Assembly: GCF_003265705.1 (NCBI RefSeq)
Contig: NW_020312867.1
Span: 5,543,749 to 5,607,748, forward strand
Source of the DNA: Callorhinus ursinus
Taxonomy: Eukaryota > Chordata > Mammalia > Carnivora > Otariidae
Reading direction: 5' to 3'
Length of the DNA stretch: 64,000 nt
Positions 33,244 to 43,443 of the stretch are shown here, piece after piece. A program made the translations under genes and the position numbers. Each line of letters begins with the position of its first letter. Within the stretch, counting starts at the first letter, position 1. A model generated the notes under the pieces. It saw nothing but the letters and a program-made list of their open reading frames with translations, was not told the origin of the DNA and searched no databases.

Positions 33244-33246
<3 letters not shown>

Positions 33247-33274
33247 ACTTAATTTGATTTTACCTTTACAGCAG

Positions 33275-33375
33275 CTCCATTTTCTAGCCAAAGGATCTGA
33301 GGCTCAAAGAAGTTAAGAGACTTACCAAGAAATTTGCCTGAATCAGAAGCTTAGTCTCAGGTGACAAAATTTAAT
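33275..33375 (-). repeat. MIR fragment, antisense
   Basis: GGATCTGAGGCTCAAAGAAG and TTAAGAGACTTACCAAG. Confidence 0.7.
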
Positions 33376-33387
33376 TCTGACATTCTT

Positions 33388-33505
33388 GGGGCACCTTGGC
33401 CGGCTCAGTTGGTGGAGCATGCGAGTCTTGATCTCAGGGTTGTGAGTCTGAGCCCCACGTTAGGTGTAGAGATTAGTTTAAAAAAAAAAAAAAGCTAAAA
33501 TTAAA
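33388..33505 (+). mobile_element. Older Can-SINE
   Basis: GGGGCACCTTGGCCGGCTCAG head; GTTAGGTGTAGAGATTAG before the A-run. AATTCTGACATTCTT (33372) and AATTCTAACATTCTC (33909) bracket this copy and the next two. Confidence 0.88.
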
Positions 33506-33513
33506 AAATAAAG

Positions 33514-33702
33514 AGGGCACCTGGGTGGCGCAGTCGGTTAAGTGTCTGCGTTCTGCTCAGGTCATGATCCCAGGGTCCTGGAATTGAGCCCCACATTGGG
33601 CTCCTTGCTCAGCAGGGAGCCTGCTTCTCCCTTTGCCCTCTCCCCCTGCCCCTCGCACCCCCCAGCGTGCTCCCACTATCTCAAATAAATAAATAAAATC
33701 TT
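33514..33702 (+). mobile_element. Can-SINE, + arm of a tail-to-tail pair
   Basis: Head GGGCACCTGGGTGGCGCAG. Its tail was hit by the next, inverted copy. Confidence 0.92.
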
Positions 33703-33704
33703 TA

Positions 33705-33878
33705 TTTTTTTTAAGATTTTTATTTATTTGAGAGACAGGAGAGGGGGAACACAGGCAGGGGGAGTGGGAGAGGGAGAAGCAGGCTTCCCGCAGAGCAGGG
33801 AGCCCAATGCGGGGCTCGATCCCAGGACATGACCTGAGCCAAAGGCAGACGCTTAACGCTGAGCCACCCAGGCGCCCC
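33705..33878 (-). mobile_element. Can-SINE, - arm of a tail-to-tail pair
   Basis: Perfect TSD AAATAAAATCTTTA at 33691-33704 and 33879-33892. Confidence 0.95.
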
Positions 33879-33933
33879 AAATAAAATCTTTAAAAGAAAC
33901 AAAAAAGAATTCTAACATTCTCTTGCAACCTTT

Positions 33934-34154
33934 TATTATTTTTTAAAATATTTTATTTATTTATTTATTTGACAGAGAGAAAGAGGAGGGAGAGAGAGGA
34001 AGAGAACAAGCAGGGGGAGCGGCAGGCAGAGGCAGAGGGAGAAGTAGGAACCCCACTGAGCAGGGAGCCTGATGCGGGGCTCGATCCCAGGACCCTGGGA
34101 TTATGACCTGAGCCAAAGGCAGATGCCCAACCAACTGAGCCACCCAAGCGTTCC
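33934..34154 (-). mobile_element. Can-SINE, inverted
   Basis: TSD CTTGCAACCTTT (33922) against CTTGCGACCTTT (34155). Confidence 0.94.
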
Positions 34155-34166
34155 TTGCGACCTTTG

Positions 34167-34664
34167 AAAGGAATTATAGAGGTGTTAGACCTGAGAAATT
34201 ACTCATGGCCCTGGCTGTTTCTTGTCCAAACCTAGTGATTGTTTTTCTTTAGTGACTAAGAGGATAAAGATGGGTGGCAGGGAGAAATGCATGCTGCCTG
34301 CCATCTGCACTGACCAAGCCCCTTCTGCTAATGTATAATAAACACAAGGCCTGGCCAGATGACAGGCAGTGAGAGGAGGCGATTTAAAGGTGTATGATCC
34401 TTGTTGGATAAACAGGAGCCTGTAATGTCCATGGCACTTTAGAAAGCCTATCTGTGCACTAGAGAACTTTTTGGCATGGCTGAGGCTTTTCTAGTAAGAT
34501 GTTTTCTCCATAAGAGGCTGAAATGTCCTAGAGCCCCCAGAGGGAAAGATGAATAAGCTGTTATATTAAAATGCAGTATTATTTATGATTGCAAGAGGAA
34601 GGTGAGGATACTCATGGTGAGGAGTTTGTGTGCTGTACACCAAGATTAGGAAGAAAATGAAAAT
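34167..34664. other. Unique DNA, no gene seen
   Basis: Mixed-composition sequence without recognised repeat or exon. Confidence 0.5.
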
Positions 34665-35440
34665 CAGGGCTCAGTGAAGCATCTGTGTTCGGCTCAGGTC
34701 ATGGGTCCTGAGATGGATCCCCAAGTCTGTGGGGCTGCCTGCTCAGCAGGAAACCTGCTTCTCTGTCTCTCTCTGCCCCTCCCCCTGGCTCTTGCTCTCT
34801 CTTGCATGCTCTCTCTCTCTCAAATAAATAAAATCTTTTTTTTTAAGATTTTATTTATTTATTTGACAGAGAGAGACACACAGAGAGAGGGAACACAAGC
34901 AGGGGGAGTGGGAGAGGGAGAAGCAGGCTCTTCGCTGAGCAGGGAGCCCGATGGTGGGGCTCGATCCCAGGACCCTGGGATCATGACCTGAGCCGAAAGG
35001 CAGATGCTTAACGACTGAGCCACCCAGGCGCCCCTGAATAAAATCTTTTTAAAGATTTTATTTGTTTATTTAAGAGAGACAGAGATAGCGACAGAGATCG
35101 CGAGGGAGAGCAGGAGCAGGGAAGAGAAGGGGAAGCAGGCTCCCAGATGAGCAGGAAGCCCCATACTGGACTCCATGCCAGGACACTGGGATTATGACCT
35201 GAGAACCGAAGGCAGACGCTTAACTGACTGTGCCCCCCAGGTGCCTGGGTGGCTCAGTGGATTAAGTGCCTGCCTTCAGCTCAGGTCATGATCCCAGAGT
35301 CCCAGGTTCGAGTCCCACATCAGTCCTGCATCAGGCTCCCAGTTCGCCGGGCAGTCTGCTTCTCCCTCTAACCCTTCCCCTCTTGTGCTTTCTCGCCCTC
35401 TCTCACTTAAATAAAATCTTTAAAAAAACATTTTAAAAAA
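34665..35440. mobile_element. Cluster of four Can-SINEs in alternating orientation
   Basis: + 34665-34836 (head lost), - 34837-35034 (TSD AAATAAAATCTTT, second copy GAATAAAATCTTT at 35036), - 35049-35237, + 35238-35440. The last two meet head to head at CCCCCCAGGTGCCTGGGTGG. The cluster makes both tail-to-tail and head-to-head inverted pairs. Confidence 0.92.
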
Positions 35441-35458
35441 TTTTTAAAAGAAAATGTA

Positions 35459-35648
35459 GGGCGCCTGGGTGGCTCAGTTGGTTAAGCGACTGCCTTCGGC
35501 TCAGGTCATGGTCCTGGAGTCCAGGGATCGAGTCCCACATCGGGTTCCCTGCTCGGCAGGGAGTCTGCTTCTCCCTCTGACCCTCTTCCCTCTCGTGCTC
35601 TCTATCTCTCATTCTCTCTCTCTCAAATAAATAAATAAAATCTTTAAA
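35459..35648 (+). mobile_element. Can-SINE, GACTGCC subtype
   Basis: Perfect TSD AAAAGAAAATGTA at 35446-35458 and 35649-35661. Confidence 0.96.
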
Positions 35649-35661
35649 AAAAGAAAATGTA

Positions 35662-35995
35662 AATCACTCTTAGTTCTTAACACAGAAATAAATGCTCTCA
35701 TCATTTTACTAGACAGCCTCAATTTCTTTCCATTCATGAGTATTCATGCATAATTGACATCATGCTCTTAATGTATTTCTACATCCTGCCTTTTTTTGCT
35801 ATTATATACACAGCGTTTCTCCTTGTCACTAAAAATTATTCATCAATGTCACATCACTTTAGTGGATAGTCACATAATAGTTTACTTTCGGTAGGATCCG
35901 ATTGGTATAATCATTAGCGCTGCTCCTTTTTAATTTTTTGTGTATCATAAATAATGCCTTGCTGAACACCACTGTGTATCAGTTTTTCCTATTTT
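35662..35995 (-). mobile_element. Probable old L1 piece, antisense
   Basis: CATCCTGCCTTTTTTTGC, CATAATAGTTTACTTTCGG and AATAATGCCTTGCTGAACA resemble antisense L1 but are strongly diverged. Confidence 0.45.
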
Positions 35996-35999
35996 CTTT

Positions 36000-36437
36000 T
36001 TTTTTTTCAGTTGTTATTTATTTAGGGGTACCTGGGTGGCTCAGTCGGTTAAGTGACTACCTTCAGCTCGGGTCATGATCCCAGAGTCTGGGATCGAGCC
36101 CCGCATCAGGCTCCCCGCTTGGCGGGAAGCCTGCTTCTCCCTCTCCCACTTGTGATCTCTCTCTCTCTCTCTCTCTCTCTTTGCCAATTAAATAAATAAA
36201 ATCTTAAAAAAAAAAAAGGTGTTATTTATTTGACAGAGAGAGACACACACAGAGAGGGAGCACAAGCAGGGGGAGTGGGAGAGGGTTGCAGGCTTCCCGC
36301 GGAGCAGGGAGCCCGACGCGGGGCTTGATCCCACGACCCTGGGATCATGGCCTGAGTCAAAAGCAGAGGCTTAAGGACTGAGCCACCCAGGTGCCCCCCA
36401 AGGCAGACACTTAAGGACTGAGCCACTCAGGCGTTCC
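36000..36437 (-). mobile_element. Inverted Can-SINE with duplicated head, split by a + SINE
   Basis: A + copy at 36025-36217 sits in the tail (TTGTTATTTATTT and GTGTTATTTATTT flanks). At the other end the head occurs twice: GGACTGAGCCACCCAGGTGCC, then AAGGCAGACACTTAAGGACT and GAGCCACTCAGGCGTTCC (to 36437). Both heads share the unusual CTTAAGGACT. Confidence 0.9.
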
Positions 36438-36455
36438 TAAATAAAATCTTTATTA

Positions 36456-36648
36456 AGGGCACCTGGGTGGCTTAGCTGGTTAAGTGACTGCCTTCAGCTC
36501 AGGTCATGATCCTGGTGTTCCAGGATTGAGTCCCACATCAGGCTCCCTGTTCAGCAGGGAGTCTGCTTCTCCCTCTGACCCTCTCTCCTCTCATGCTCTC
36601 TCTCACTCTCTCTCTCTTAAATAAATAAAAATCTAAAAAAATAAAATA
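36456..36648 (+). mobile_element. Can-SINE
   Basis: TSD TAAATAAAATCTTTATTA at 36438-36455 and about 36652. Confidence 0.94.
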
Positions 36649-36800
36649 AATAAAATAAAATCTTTATTAAAAAAAAAGTCCTGCCTGACTGTTGTCATGT
36701 TCCTCCACATCCGTTCATTTCTTCAGGTACCATGGTCCTGCCAGACAATACAGGGTCCCGTGTACTGAACACAGACCCCATAAACTACTCTGGAGCACAG

Positions 36801-37000
36801 TTTTTTTTTTTTTTTTTTTTAAAGATTTTATTTATTTATTCATGAGAGACAGAGGGGGGGAGAGAGAAAGAGAGAGAGAAGCAGAGGGAGAAGCAGGCTC
36901 CCAAGGAGCAGGGAGCCCGATGCGGGACTCGATCCCAGGACCTCGGGATCATGACCTGAGCCGAAGGCAGACGCTCAACCATCTGAGCCACCCAGGCGCC
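36801..37000 (-). mobile_element. Can-SINE, inverted
   Basis: TSD CTGGAGCACAG at 36790-36800 and 37001-37011. The outer T-run is about 20 bases. Confidence 0.95.
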
Positions 37001-37214
37001 CTGGAGCACAGTTTTAAACCCTCCATATAGGCTGTGAACGCTTCAGGGGCAGGGATCTTTTCTTGTTTATGTCTGGTCCTTGGGCCCTGGATGGTGTTTG
37101 ATGAGAAAGTGCCAAGGACAGTGCCATCTAGTCCATAGATGTTGGACTAGGACTCACATTGTGTCACTCCCTACCCAAAACGCTCATGAACTCTCCTACT
37201 CTTGTGGCAGGAGT

Positions 37215-38185
37215 ATAAGTGGTACAACCACTTAGGAAAACCTTGTCTACGAAAGCTAAACACATGCCTGTCCTATCATGCAGCATTTTCACTTGTAGGT
37301 AGATACCAGACAGGAATGCTTATGTGTGTATGTGAGAAGACATGTACACACCCATAGGAGCATTATTTACCAGAGCCCAAACAAGAAAGTACCCAAGTGT
37401 TTGTCAACAGGAGAATAAATCAACTGTGATACATTCACACAATGGAATACTACATAGCAATGACAGTGAATAAACCATTGCTATACAGACAACAGAAATG
37501 AATCTCACATAGTGTTGAGTTAAAGAAGACAGACGCAAAAAAAAGTATATACTGTATGATTCCATTTACATATAAAATTTGAAAAACAAGTAACACTAAT
37601 TTGCGCTGTTGGGCACCTGGGTGGCTCAGTTGGTTGGGTGACTGCTTTCAGCTCGGGTCATGGTCCTGGAGTCCCGGGATCGAGTCCCGCATTGGGCTCC
37701 CTGCTCGGTGGGGAGTCGGCTTCTCCCTCTGACCCTCTTCCCTCTCGTGCTCTCTATCTCTCATTCTCTCTCTCTCAAATAAATAAATAAAATCTTTTTT
37801 TTTTAAAGATTTTTATTTATTTTTTGAGAGAGAGAGAGGATGGTAGAGAGAGAGAATGAGAAGGAGGAAGGTCAGAGGGAGAAGCAGACTCCCCGCCGAG
37901 CAGGGAGCCCGATGCGGGACTCGATCCCGGGACTCCAGGATCATGACCTGAGCTGAAGGCAGTCGCTTAACCAACTGAGCCACCCAGGCACCCAATAAAT
38001 AAAATCTTTAAAAAAAAAATTTGCGCTGTTAGAAATCGGGACAGTGGTGGCCCTTAGGATCAGGGAAGGATAGTGACTCAGCGGCATATCAGGGGCTGGT
38101 GATTATTCTTATTCTTGATCTGGGTGCTCACCTTCATGGAGGTGTGTTCAGCTTGAGAAAATGCACACTTAAGATTTGTGTTATA
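37215..38185 (+). mobile_element. Old L1 3' region, split by an inverted SINE pair
   Basis: GTATAAGTGGTACAACCACT, CACACAATGGAATACTACAT, TACTGTATGATTCCATTTAC and CTTGATCTGGGTGCTCACC give the + orientation. Confidence 0.87.
37611..38017 (+). mobile_element. Can-SINE with an inverted copy in its tail
   Basis: TSD AATTTGCGCTGTT at 37598-37610 and 38018-38030. The inverted copy at 37799-37993 is flanked by AATAAATAAAATCTTT. Head regions about 190 bp apart in opposite orientation make a strong hairpin. Confidence 0.95.
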
Positions 38186-38186
38186 T

Positions 38187-38382
38187 GGGACGCCTGGGTG
38201 GTTCAGTTGGTTAAGCCCTGCCTTAGGCTCAGGTCATGATCCCAGGGTCCTGGGATTGAGTCCCACATTGGGCTCCTTGCTCGGCGGGGAGCCTGCTTCT
38301 CCCTCTGCCTGCCTCTCCCCCTGCTTGTGTTCTGTCTCTCTCTCTGACAAATAAATAAATAAATAAATCTTAAAAAAAAAAA
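38187..38382 (+). mobile_element. Can-SINE
   Basis: TSD AAGATTTGTGTT on both sides (38171 and 38383). Confidence 0.94.
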
Positions 38383-38394
38383 AAGATTTGTGTT

Positions 38395-38944
38395 CTATAG
38401 GTTTTTCCTCAATCAAAAATCAAAACCAAAACCAAAAGAAAACACTTCCAAGACTCCTCACTGTCCTATATTGCCTGGCCCCTACCTATCTCTTATAGCT
38501 CCCCCAGACCTCTCACGTCTTCTTGACCTGTTCCTGGCACAGAGCTTTCCATACCTTCAGCCACACTACCTTTTCTTCTGGGTGGGGAGGCTGGGCTGCC
38601 ACTTGGAGATCAGAGAAGATACATCACAACCTGGGCAAGGGAACGTATATGAAAGATTTCAAGTACTCCTTAGAGGGCTCTGATTTCCTTTTTTTTTCCT
38701 TTAAACAATTGGCCACAAGCCACACTAAAAGAGAAGAGAAATCCAGAGATTTAGAGTCTCCTCTGAGACTGTGTAAGAGACTCATCTATTGAGAGTCGCC
38801 CACTCATAGAGCAGAGGGTCTCAGATGTCATGCTTATGCAACTGAACACCCTGGGGCACTCAGAATTCAGTCCGCTTCAGCTCCTTAACTGTCAATTCTG
38901 ATTGTATGTGGGGGAGTAGTACAAGAGACAAGCTTTAAGTCTTA
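38395..38944. other. Unique DNA, no gene seen
   Basis: Frames of 97 and 89 codons (38390-38683 and 38523-38792, +) overlap in different frames and match nothing known to me. Confidence 0.45.
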
Positions 38945-39260
38945 CTAATTTGGGGCCAATCAGTGCTTCTGAGCCTCATTTCCCCATCTGCAAAGTCAGA
39001 TAACAGTGCCTGCCTTAGGGGCCACGGGGATTCAATGAGATAACCATATTAGGTGCTAAGTGTGGTTTCTAGCACAAGGGTTGAGCTTCCTTCCTTTACT
39101 GAGCACCCACTATGTGCAGAGTACTGAGACTATAACAGTGAACAAGATAGCCAAAATCCCTGCCCGATGGAGCCACCGTTCTTGTGAGGGGACAGAGACA
39201 ATGGGCTGACAGTGAGCAAGTAAATAAATACTATGATAGGTGCCCTGAGGAGAAATAAAA
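38945..39260 (+). repeat. MIR followed by L2-type fossil
   Basis: GAGCCTCATTTCCCCATCTG and CAATGAGATAACCATATTAG are MIR. GAGCACCCACTATGTGCAGA and AACAGTGAACAAGATAGCC belong to an old L2-type repeat. Confidence 0.68.
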
Positions 39261-39628
39261 CAAGACAAAGGCGTGGGGGCCCAGCGAGTCCTGTTTTATA
39301 TAAGGTGGAAAAGAAAGCCTTCTCTGAAAAGGGTATTTCCATTCCTAAGACCTTAAGGTAAGAAGAAAGAAAAAGTTACTAGAAGCTGTGTGCGTTAAAG
39401 AGTGGCTCCTGGTGGAGGGTACAGGAGCAAAAGCCCTGAGGCAGGTGTGTGCATGGCACAGAAAGGACACCAGTATGTGGCTGGGGGGTCCAGGGCCAGA
39501 TAAATGGGGCCCAGCAGGCCGCAGTAAGGAAAGTTCCGAGAGGGAGACAATGATGGCTCAGACCAAGGTGACAGCAGGCCCATGGTGAGCAGGGGTTGGA
39601 TTCAAGAATGACTGATTAAGATTAAAAT
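39261..39628. other. Unique DNA, no gene seen
   Basis: Continues the old repeat composition; frames below 75 codons only. Confidence 0.45.
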
Positions 39629-40122
39629 AAATTTTTTTTAAGATTTTATTTATTTATTTGACAAAGATAGAGCACAAGTAGGCAGAGAGGCAGGCAGAGG
39701 GAGAGGGAGAAGCAGGCTCTCCGCCGAGCAGGGAGCACTATGCGGGACTCGGTCCCGGGACTCCAGGATCATGACCTGAGCCGAAGGCAGTCGCTTAACC
39801 AACTGAGCTACCCAGGCACCCGATTAAAACATTTTTAAAAAGATTTATTTGAGAGAGACGAGTGAGAAAGAGAGAGCACTAGCAGGGGGAGGGCAGAGGA
39901 AGAGGGAGAAGCTGACTCCCTTGCTGAGCAAGAGCCTGATATGGGACTTGATCCCTGGACCCTGAGATCATGACCTGAGCCAAAGGCAAACACTTAACTG
40001 CCTGAGCCACCCAGCCCCCCCTCCAGTTTTTAAAATAATCTCTACACCCATCGTGGGGCTCAAATTCACACTCCTGAGATCAAGAGTTGCACGCTCCACC
40101 AACTGAGCCAGCCAGGCGCCCC
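39629..40122 (-). mobile_element. Three inverted Can-SINEs in series
   Basis: Copies 39629-39820, 39828-40020 and an older one 40025-40122 (CACCCATCGTGGGGCTCAAA to GCCAGCCAGGCGCCCC). Confidence 0.92.
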
Positions 40123-41004
40123 TCAAGATATATTTTGAAGGTGGAGCCAATAGGATTTGCTGATGGCTCCTTTGTAGGGTATGGGAAAGAGAAGGGTAAG
40201 GGATATTTTAAGATTTCGGGTCAGAGCACTGGAAGGATGGGGCAGCCATCCCCTGAGGTGGAGACAGCTGTGGGCTGAACAGACACATCTTGGAGGCAAA
40301 AGCAAGGATTCTGGTCCCAGGACGTTAACTTTGGGATGCCAGTAGGCAGTCACATGGAGGTATACATGTCTTGCTGGGGTTGTTAAACTCCCGTCAGTGA
40401 GGTGGGACCACAGCGGATGCATATTATTTGAAATAGCCTGAATGTGACCTATTTATGCCTTTCAGCCTCTGGTGCAGCTGAGCCTTGGCATTGAGAGGCT
40501 ACTAATCCTCTCCTCCCCTCCACTCTGGGCCTCCCATCTGGTGCACCTTCCCCAGGTGTCAGCTGCGCTGGAAACTGCTCATCCCAGGCTCAGACATGTT
40601 GTGTGACCTTACACCGCCTATGGGAGGCGGTGGGGACGGGACCTGAAACTCCCAGTGTCTCCCCTCCCTCAACAGCATCCGGGCCCAAAGAGGCTCCTGC
40701 CTGTGGCTAGGGCAGAATTGGGTGCAGCTGTTTGCTTTACAATGCAGATGATCGCACCCACCCCCTCGGTGCTCCAGGGCACAGCTCCACACCTGTTCTC
40801 CACCCTCCTACCCAGGTGCAGAGAACAAAAGAACACCCACTCACCAAGGTCATTACCTTGAAGGGGGCGGGGAGAAAGACTGCAATAGGGAGATCCCTCT
40901 TTGGGAAAGGGAGAAAAGCTCTGGGGAATGAGAAGCTTTGCATCAACCCAGTTTAACACAAATTTCTTCCGTAATGAGAATGTTCTGTATCTGTGCCGCA
41001 AGGT
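40123..41004. other. GC-richer unique DNA, no gene called
   Basis: Several overlapping 60-110 codon frames lie on both strands, none recognised. No CpG island and no clear splice-flanked exon. Confidence 0.45.
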
Positions 41005-41032
41005 ATGACAGCCATCAGAAAATGTGGCTATA

Positions 41033-41243
41033 GGGGCGCCTGGGTGGCTCAGTCGTTAAGTGTCTGCCTTCGGCTCGGGTCATGGTCCCAGGGTCCTGGG
41101 CTCGAGCCCCGCATTGGGCTCCCTGCTCAGCAGGAAGCCTGCTTCTCCCTCTCCCACTCCCCTGGTTTGTGTTCCCTCTCTCGCTGTGTCTTTCTCTGTC
41201 AAATAAATAAATAAAACCTTTGAAAAAAAAAAAAGAAAAGAAA
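41033..41243 (+). mobile_element. Can-SINE, young type
   Basis: AAAATGTGGCTATA before and AAAAGTGGCTATA after. Confidence 0.95.
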
Positions 41244-41303
41244 AGTGGCTATAGAGCACTTGAAGTGTGGCTGGTGTGACCTAGGATTTAAAGTTCTGAT
41301 TTA

Positions 41304-41480
41304 GGGGCGCCTGGGTGGCTCAGTTGGCTAAGCGACTGCCTTCGGCTCAGGTCATGATCCTTGAGTCCCGGGATCGAGTCCCACATCGGGCTCCCTGCTC
41401 AGCAGGGAGTCTGCTTCTCCCTCTGACCCTCTTCCCTCTTGTGCTCTCTCTCTCTCAAATAAATAAAATCTTAAAAAAAA
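41304..41480 (+). mobile_element. Can-SINE, GACTGCC subtype
   Basis: Perfect TSD TAAAGTTCTGATTTA at 41289-41303 and 41481-41495. Confidence 0.96.
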
Positions 41481-41599
41481 TAAAGTTCTGATTTAATTTA
41501 AAATTTAAATAGCCACTTGTGCCTAGTGATTGCCTTATTGGCCAGCACAGGTTTAACAGTTGGCTCTGGAGGACATCAGGGTGATAATATGTTTAAGTA

Positions 41600-41840
41600 A
41601 TAGCAAGTTAACATCTGTTGCGCACACACTTTATGCTAGGTTCGTTGCATACGTTCTCTTATTTACTCCCCTCTGCTACTCTGTAGGAAAGCTCACTTAT
41701 TTTCCCCATTTTACAGATGAGGAAACTGAGGATCAGAGTGGCAAAATCATTTGGTCAATTTTCCAGAATAAGGAAGTGCTGAAGGCTGAAAGGGAACACC
41801 CAAAATCCCATTTTGAAAACCGGACTCAGATAAAATAAAC
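41600..41840 (-). repeat. MIR-type fossil, antisense
   Basis: CCCATTTTACAGATGAGGAA and ACTGAGGATCAGAGTGGC. Confidence 0.75.
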
Positions 41841-42586
41841 CCAAAGACCCCTGCAGGCCTTGCAACTTCTAGCTCTCTACGAATGAATGGAGTGTGCAAA
41901 TTGCTAAAGGAATGCAAATCAGCCTACAATTTGGGGGACAAAGCTCAGATCCTCTAGTCACACCCTGCATCTTTCTAAGCTGGGGGTGGGTGGGGGCGGA
42001 GGCTGAGTGACGAGGAGGGAGCTGGGAGGAAGGGGAATGCGGGGGGGAGGGGGGCAGCCAGCTGGTGCCGGAGACCCAGGACATCATCTGGCTGGCGGGC
42101 TGGCGAGTTCAGACAATGGGCGGGGGACCTGGTCAGAACCCTCCTCCCTCCACACCCGGTCCTATCCCCTACACTGGCCAGCTGCCATGGACACCTTCTC
42201 CTGTCTTGGGCAAGGCCTGGGGAGCAGGAGGCCGGGGAGGTCTATCTTGAATGACCTAGAGTGGAGGGAGGGGTGGGGGTGGGGGTGGAAAACAGGAAGT
42301 TGGGAGCTTCTTTGGAGGTCTCCAGGGTGCCAGACTTTTTGCCGGGGGCTTTGCAAACATCCGTGCACTTGCTCCTCCCACAGTCCCCCTGGTTTGAATA
42401 ATAATGATTATTATTAACATTAACAGGGTAACCCAGCGGCTCAGCCCACCTGTCTGGAATGGAAGGTGTTATCTCAGTTAATCCTCAGGACCACCTAAGG
42501 AACCAAGGACTTTTATTCTCTCCCTTTTCCAAAGGAGGAGCCTGAGGTCCAGAGTGGGTAAGTGACTTGCCCAGCCTAGAAGACTT
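41841..42586. other. GC-rich unique DNA, no gene called
   Basis: G-rich runs lie at 41985-42060 and 42270-42290. A 136-codon + frame (42007-42417) is Gly/Trp-rich and low in complexity, with no recognised domain. MIR-like wording appears at 42500-42580. Confidence 0.45.
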
Positions 42587-42601
42587 AAGAAACGTCCCCT
42601 C

Positions 42602-42806
42602 GGGGTGCCTGGGTGGCTCAGCTGGTTGAGCGTCTGCCTTTGGCTCAGGTCATGATCCCGGGGTCCTGGGATCGAGCCCCACATCGGGCTCCCTGCTCCG
42701 CGGGGAGCCTGCTTCTCCCTCTCCCACTCCCCCTGCTTGTGTTCCCTCTCTTGCTGTGTCTCTCTCTGTCAAATAAATAAAATCTTTAAAAAAAAAAAAA
42801 AAAAGA
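42602..42806 (+). mobile_element. Can-SINE abutting the GCSH retrocopy
   Basis: Perfect 15-bp TSD AAGAAACGTCCCCTC at 42587-42601 and 42807-42821. The right TSD overlaps the left TSD of the GCSH retrocopy. Confidence 0.96.
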
Positions 42807-42824
42807 AAGAAACGTCCCCTCTTC

Positions 42825-43432
42825 GGCGACCCCCGCACGTCTGTGAACATGGCGCTGCGAGCGGTGCGGAGCGTGCGGGCTGCGGCCTGCAGTCTGCGCG
42901 TCGCCTCCGCGCGCGCCGCACCCTGCCTGCCGCGGCCCTGGGGGCTGAGGGCGGGCGCCGTCCGGACACTGCGCACGGGCTCCGCTCTGCTCTCCGTGCG
43001 TAAATTCACAGACAAACATGAACGGATAACAACAGAAAATGGTATTGGAACAGTGGGAATCAGCAATTTTGCACAGGAAGCTCTGGGAGATGTTGTTTAC
43101 TGTAGTCTGCCTGAAGTTGGGACAAAACTGAACAAACAAGATGAGTTTGGTGCTTTGGAAAGTGTGAAAGCTGCTAGTGAACTCTATTCTCTATCAGGAG
43201 AAGTAACTGAAATTAATGAAGCTCTTGCAGAAAATCCAGGACTTGTCAACAAATCTTGTTATGAAAATGGTTGGCTGATCGAGATAGCACTCAGTGATCC
43301 TTCAGAACTGGATGAATGAATGAGTGAAGAAGCATATGAGAAATACATAAAATCTATTGAGGAGTGAAAATGGAACCCCTAAATAAACTAGTATGAAACA
43401 AAAAATCAACAACAACAACAACAACAACAAAA
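42825..43432 (+). pseudogene. GCSH: GCSH processed retrocopy (glycine cleavage system H protein)
   Basis: The parent gene encodes the mitochondrial lipoyl-carrying H protein, which shuttles the aminomethyl group between P, T and L proteins in glycine breakdown. Here the cDNA is intronless. The reading frame starts at ATG 42849 and runs uninterrupted to a TGA at 43317-43319; the family's own end is 16 codons later (TGA 43365-43367). The Arg/Ala-rich mitochondrial presequence, the conserved [18 protein letters not shown] block and the lipoyl-lysine context [11 protein letters not shown] are present. Differences from the known family sequence are a premature stop replacing a Leu codon near the C-terminus, a deleted Pro codon in YS(P)LSG, and Trp to Arg in the HEW motif. 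Retrocopy marks are an A-rich tail decayed into (CAA)n (43407-43430) and TSD GTCCCCTCTTC at 42814-42824 and 43433-43443. No promoter is inherited. Expression cannot be judged; a truncated product of 156 residues is possible but unlikely to be functional. Confidence 0.96.
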
Positions 43433-43443
43433 GTCCCCTCTTC

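Larger units (their letters stand above)
41005..41560. mobile_element. DNA-transposon fossil (CCACATGTGGCT family) split by two SINEs
   Basis: AGAGCACTTGAAGTGTGGCT and AATTTAAATAGCCACTTGTG are parts of a palindromic non-autonomous element also present at 47515-47700. The family name is not recalled with certainty. Confidence 0.6.

Noticed and set aside
41985..42060. G-rich stretch as a second CpG island or promoter
   Set aside because: G runs are present but CpG is sparse, and no core-promoter motif is seen.
42786..43139. Minus-strand frames of 117 and 138 codons over the GCSH copy
   Set aside because: Antisense shadows of the retrocopy and the adjacent SINE.
42825..43432. GCSH locus as the functional parental gene
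   Set aside because: No introns, decayed A-tail, TSD, premature stop and missing codon all mark a retrocopy.
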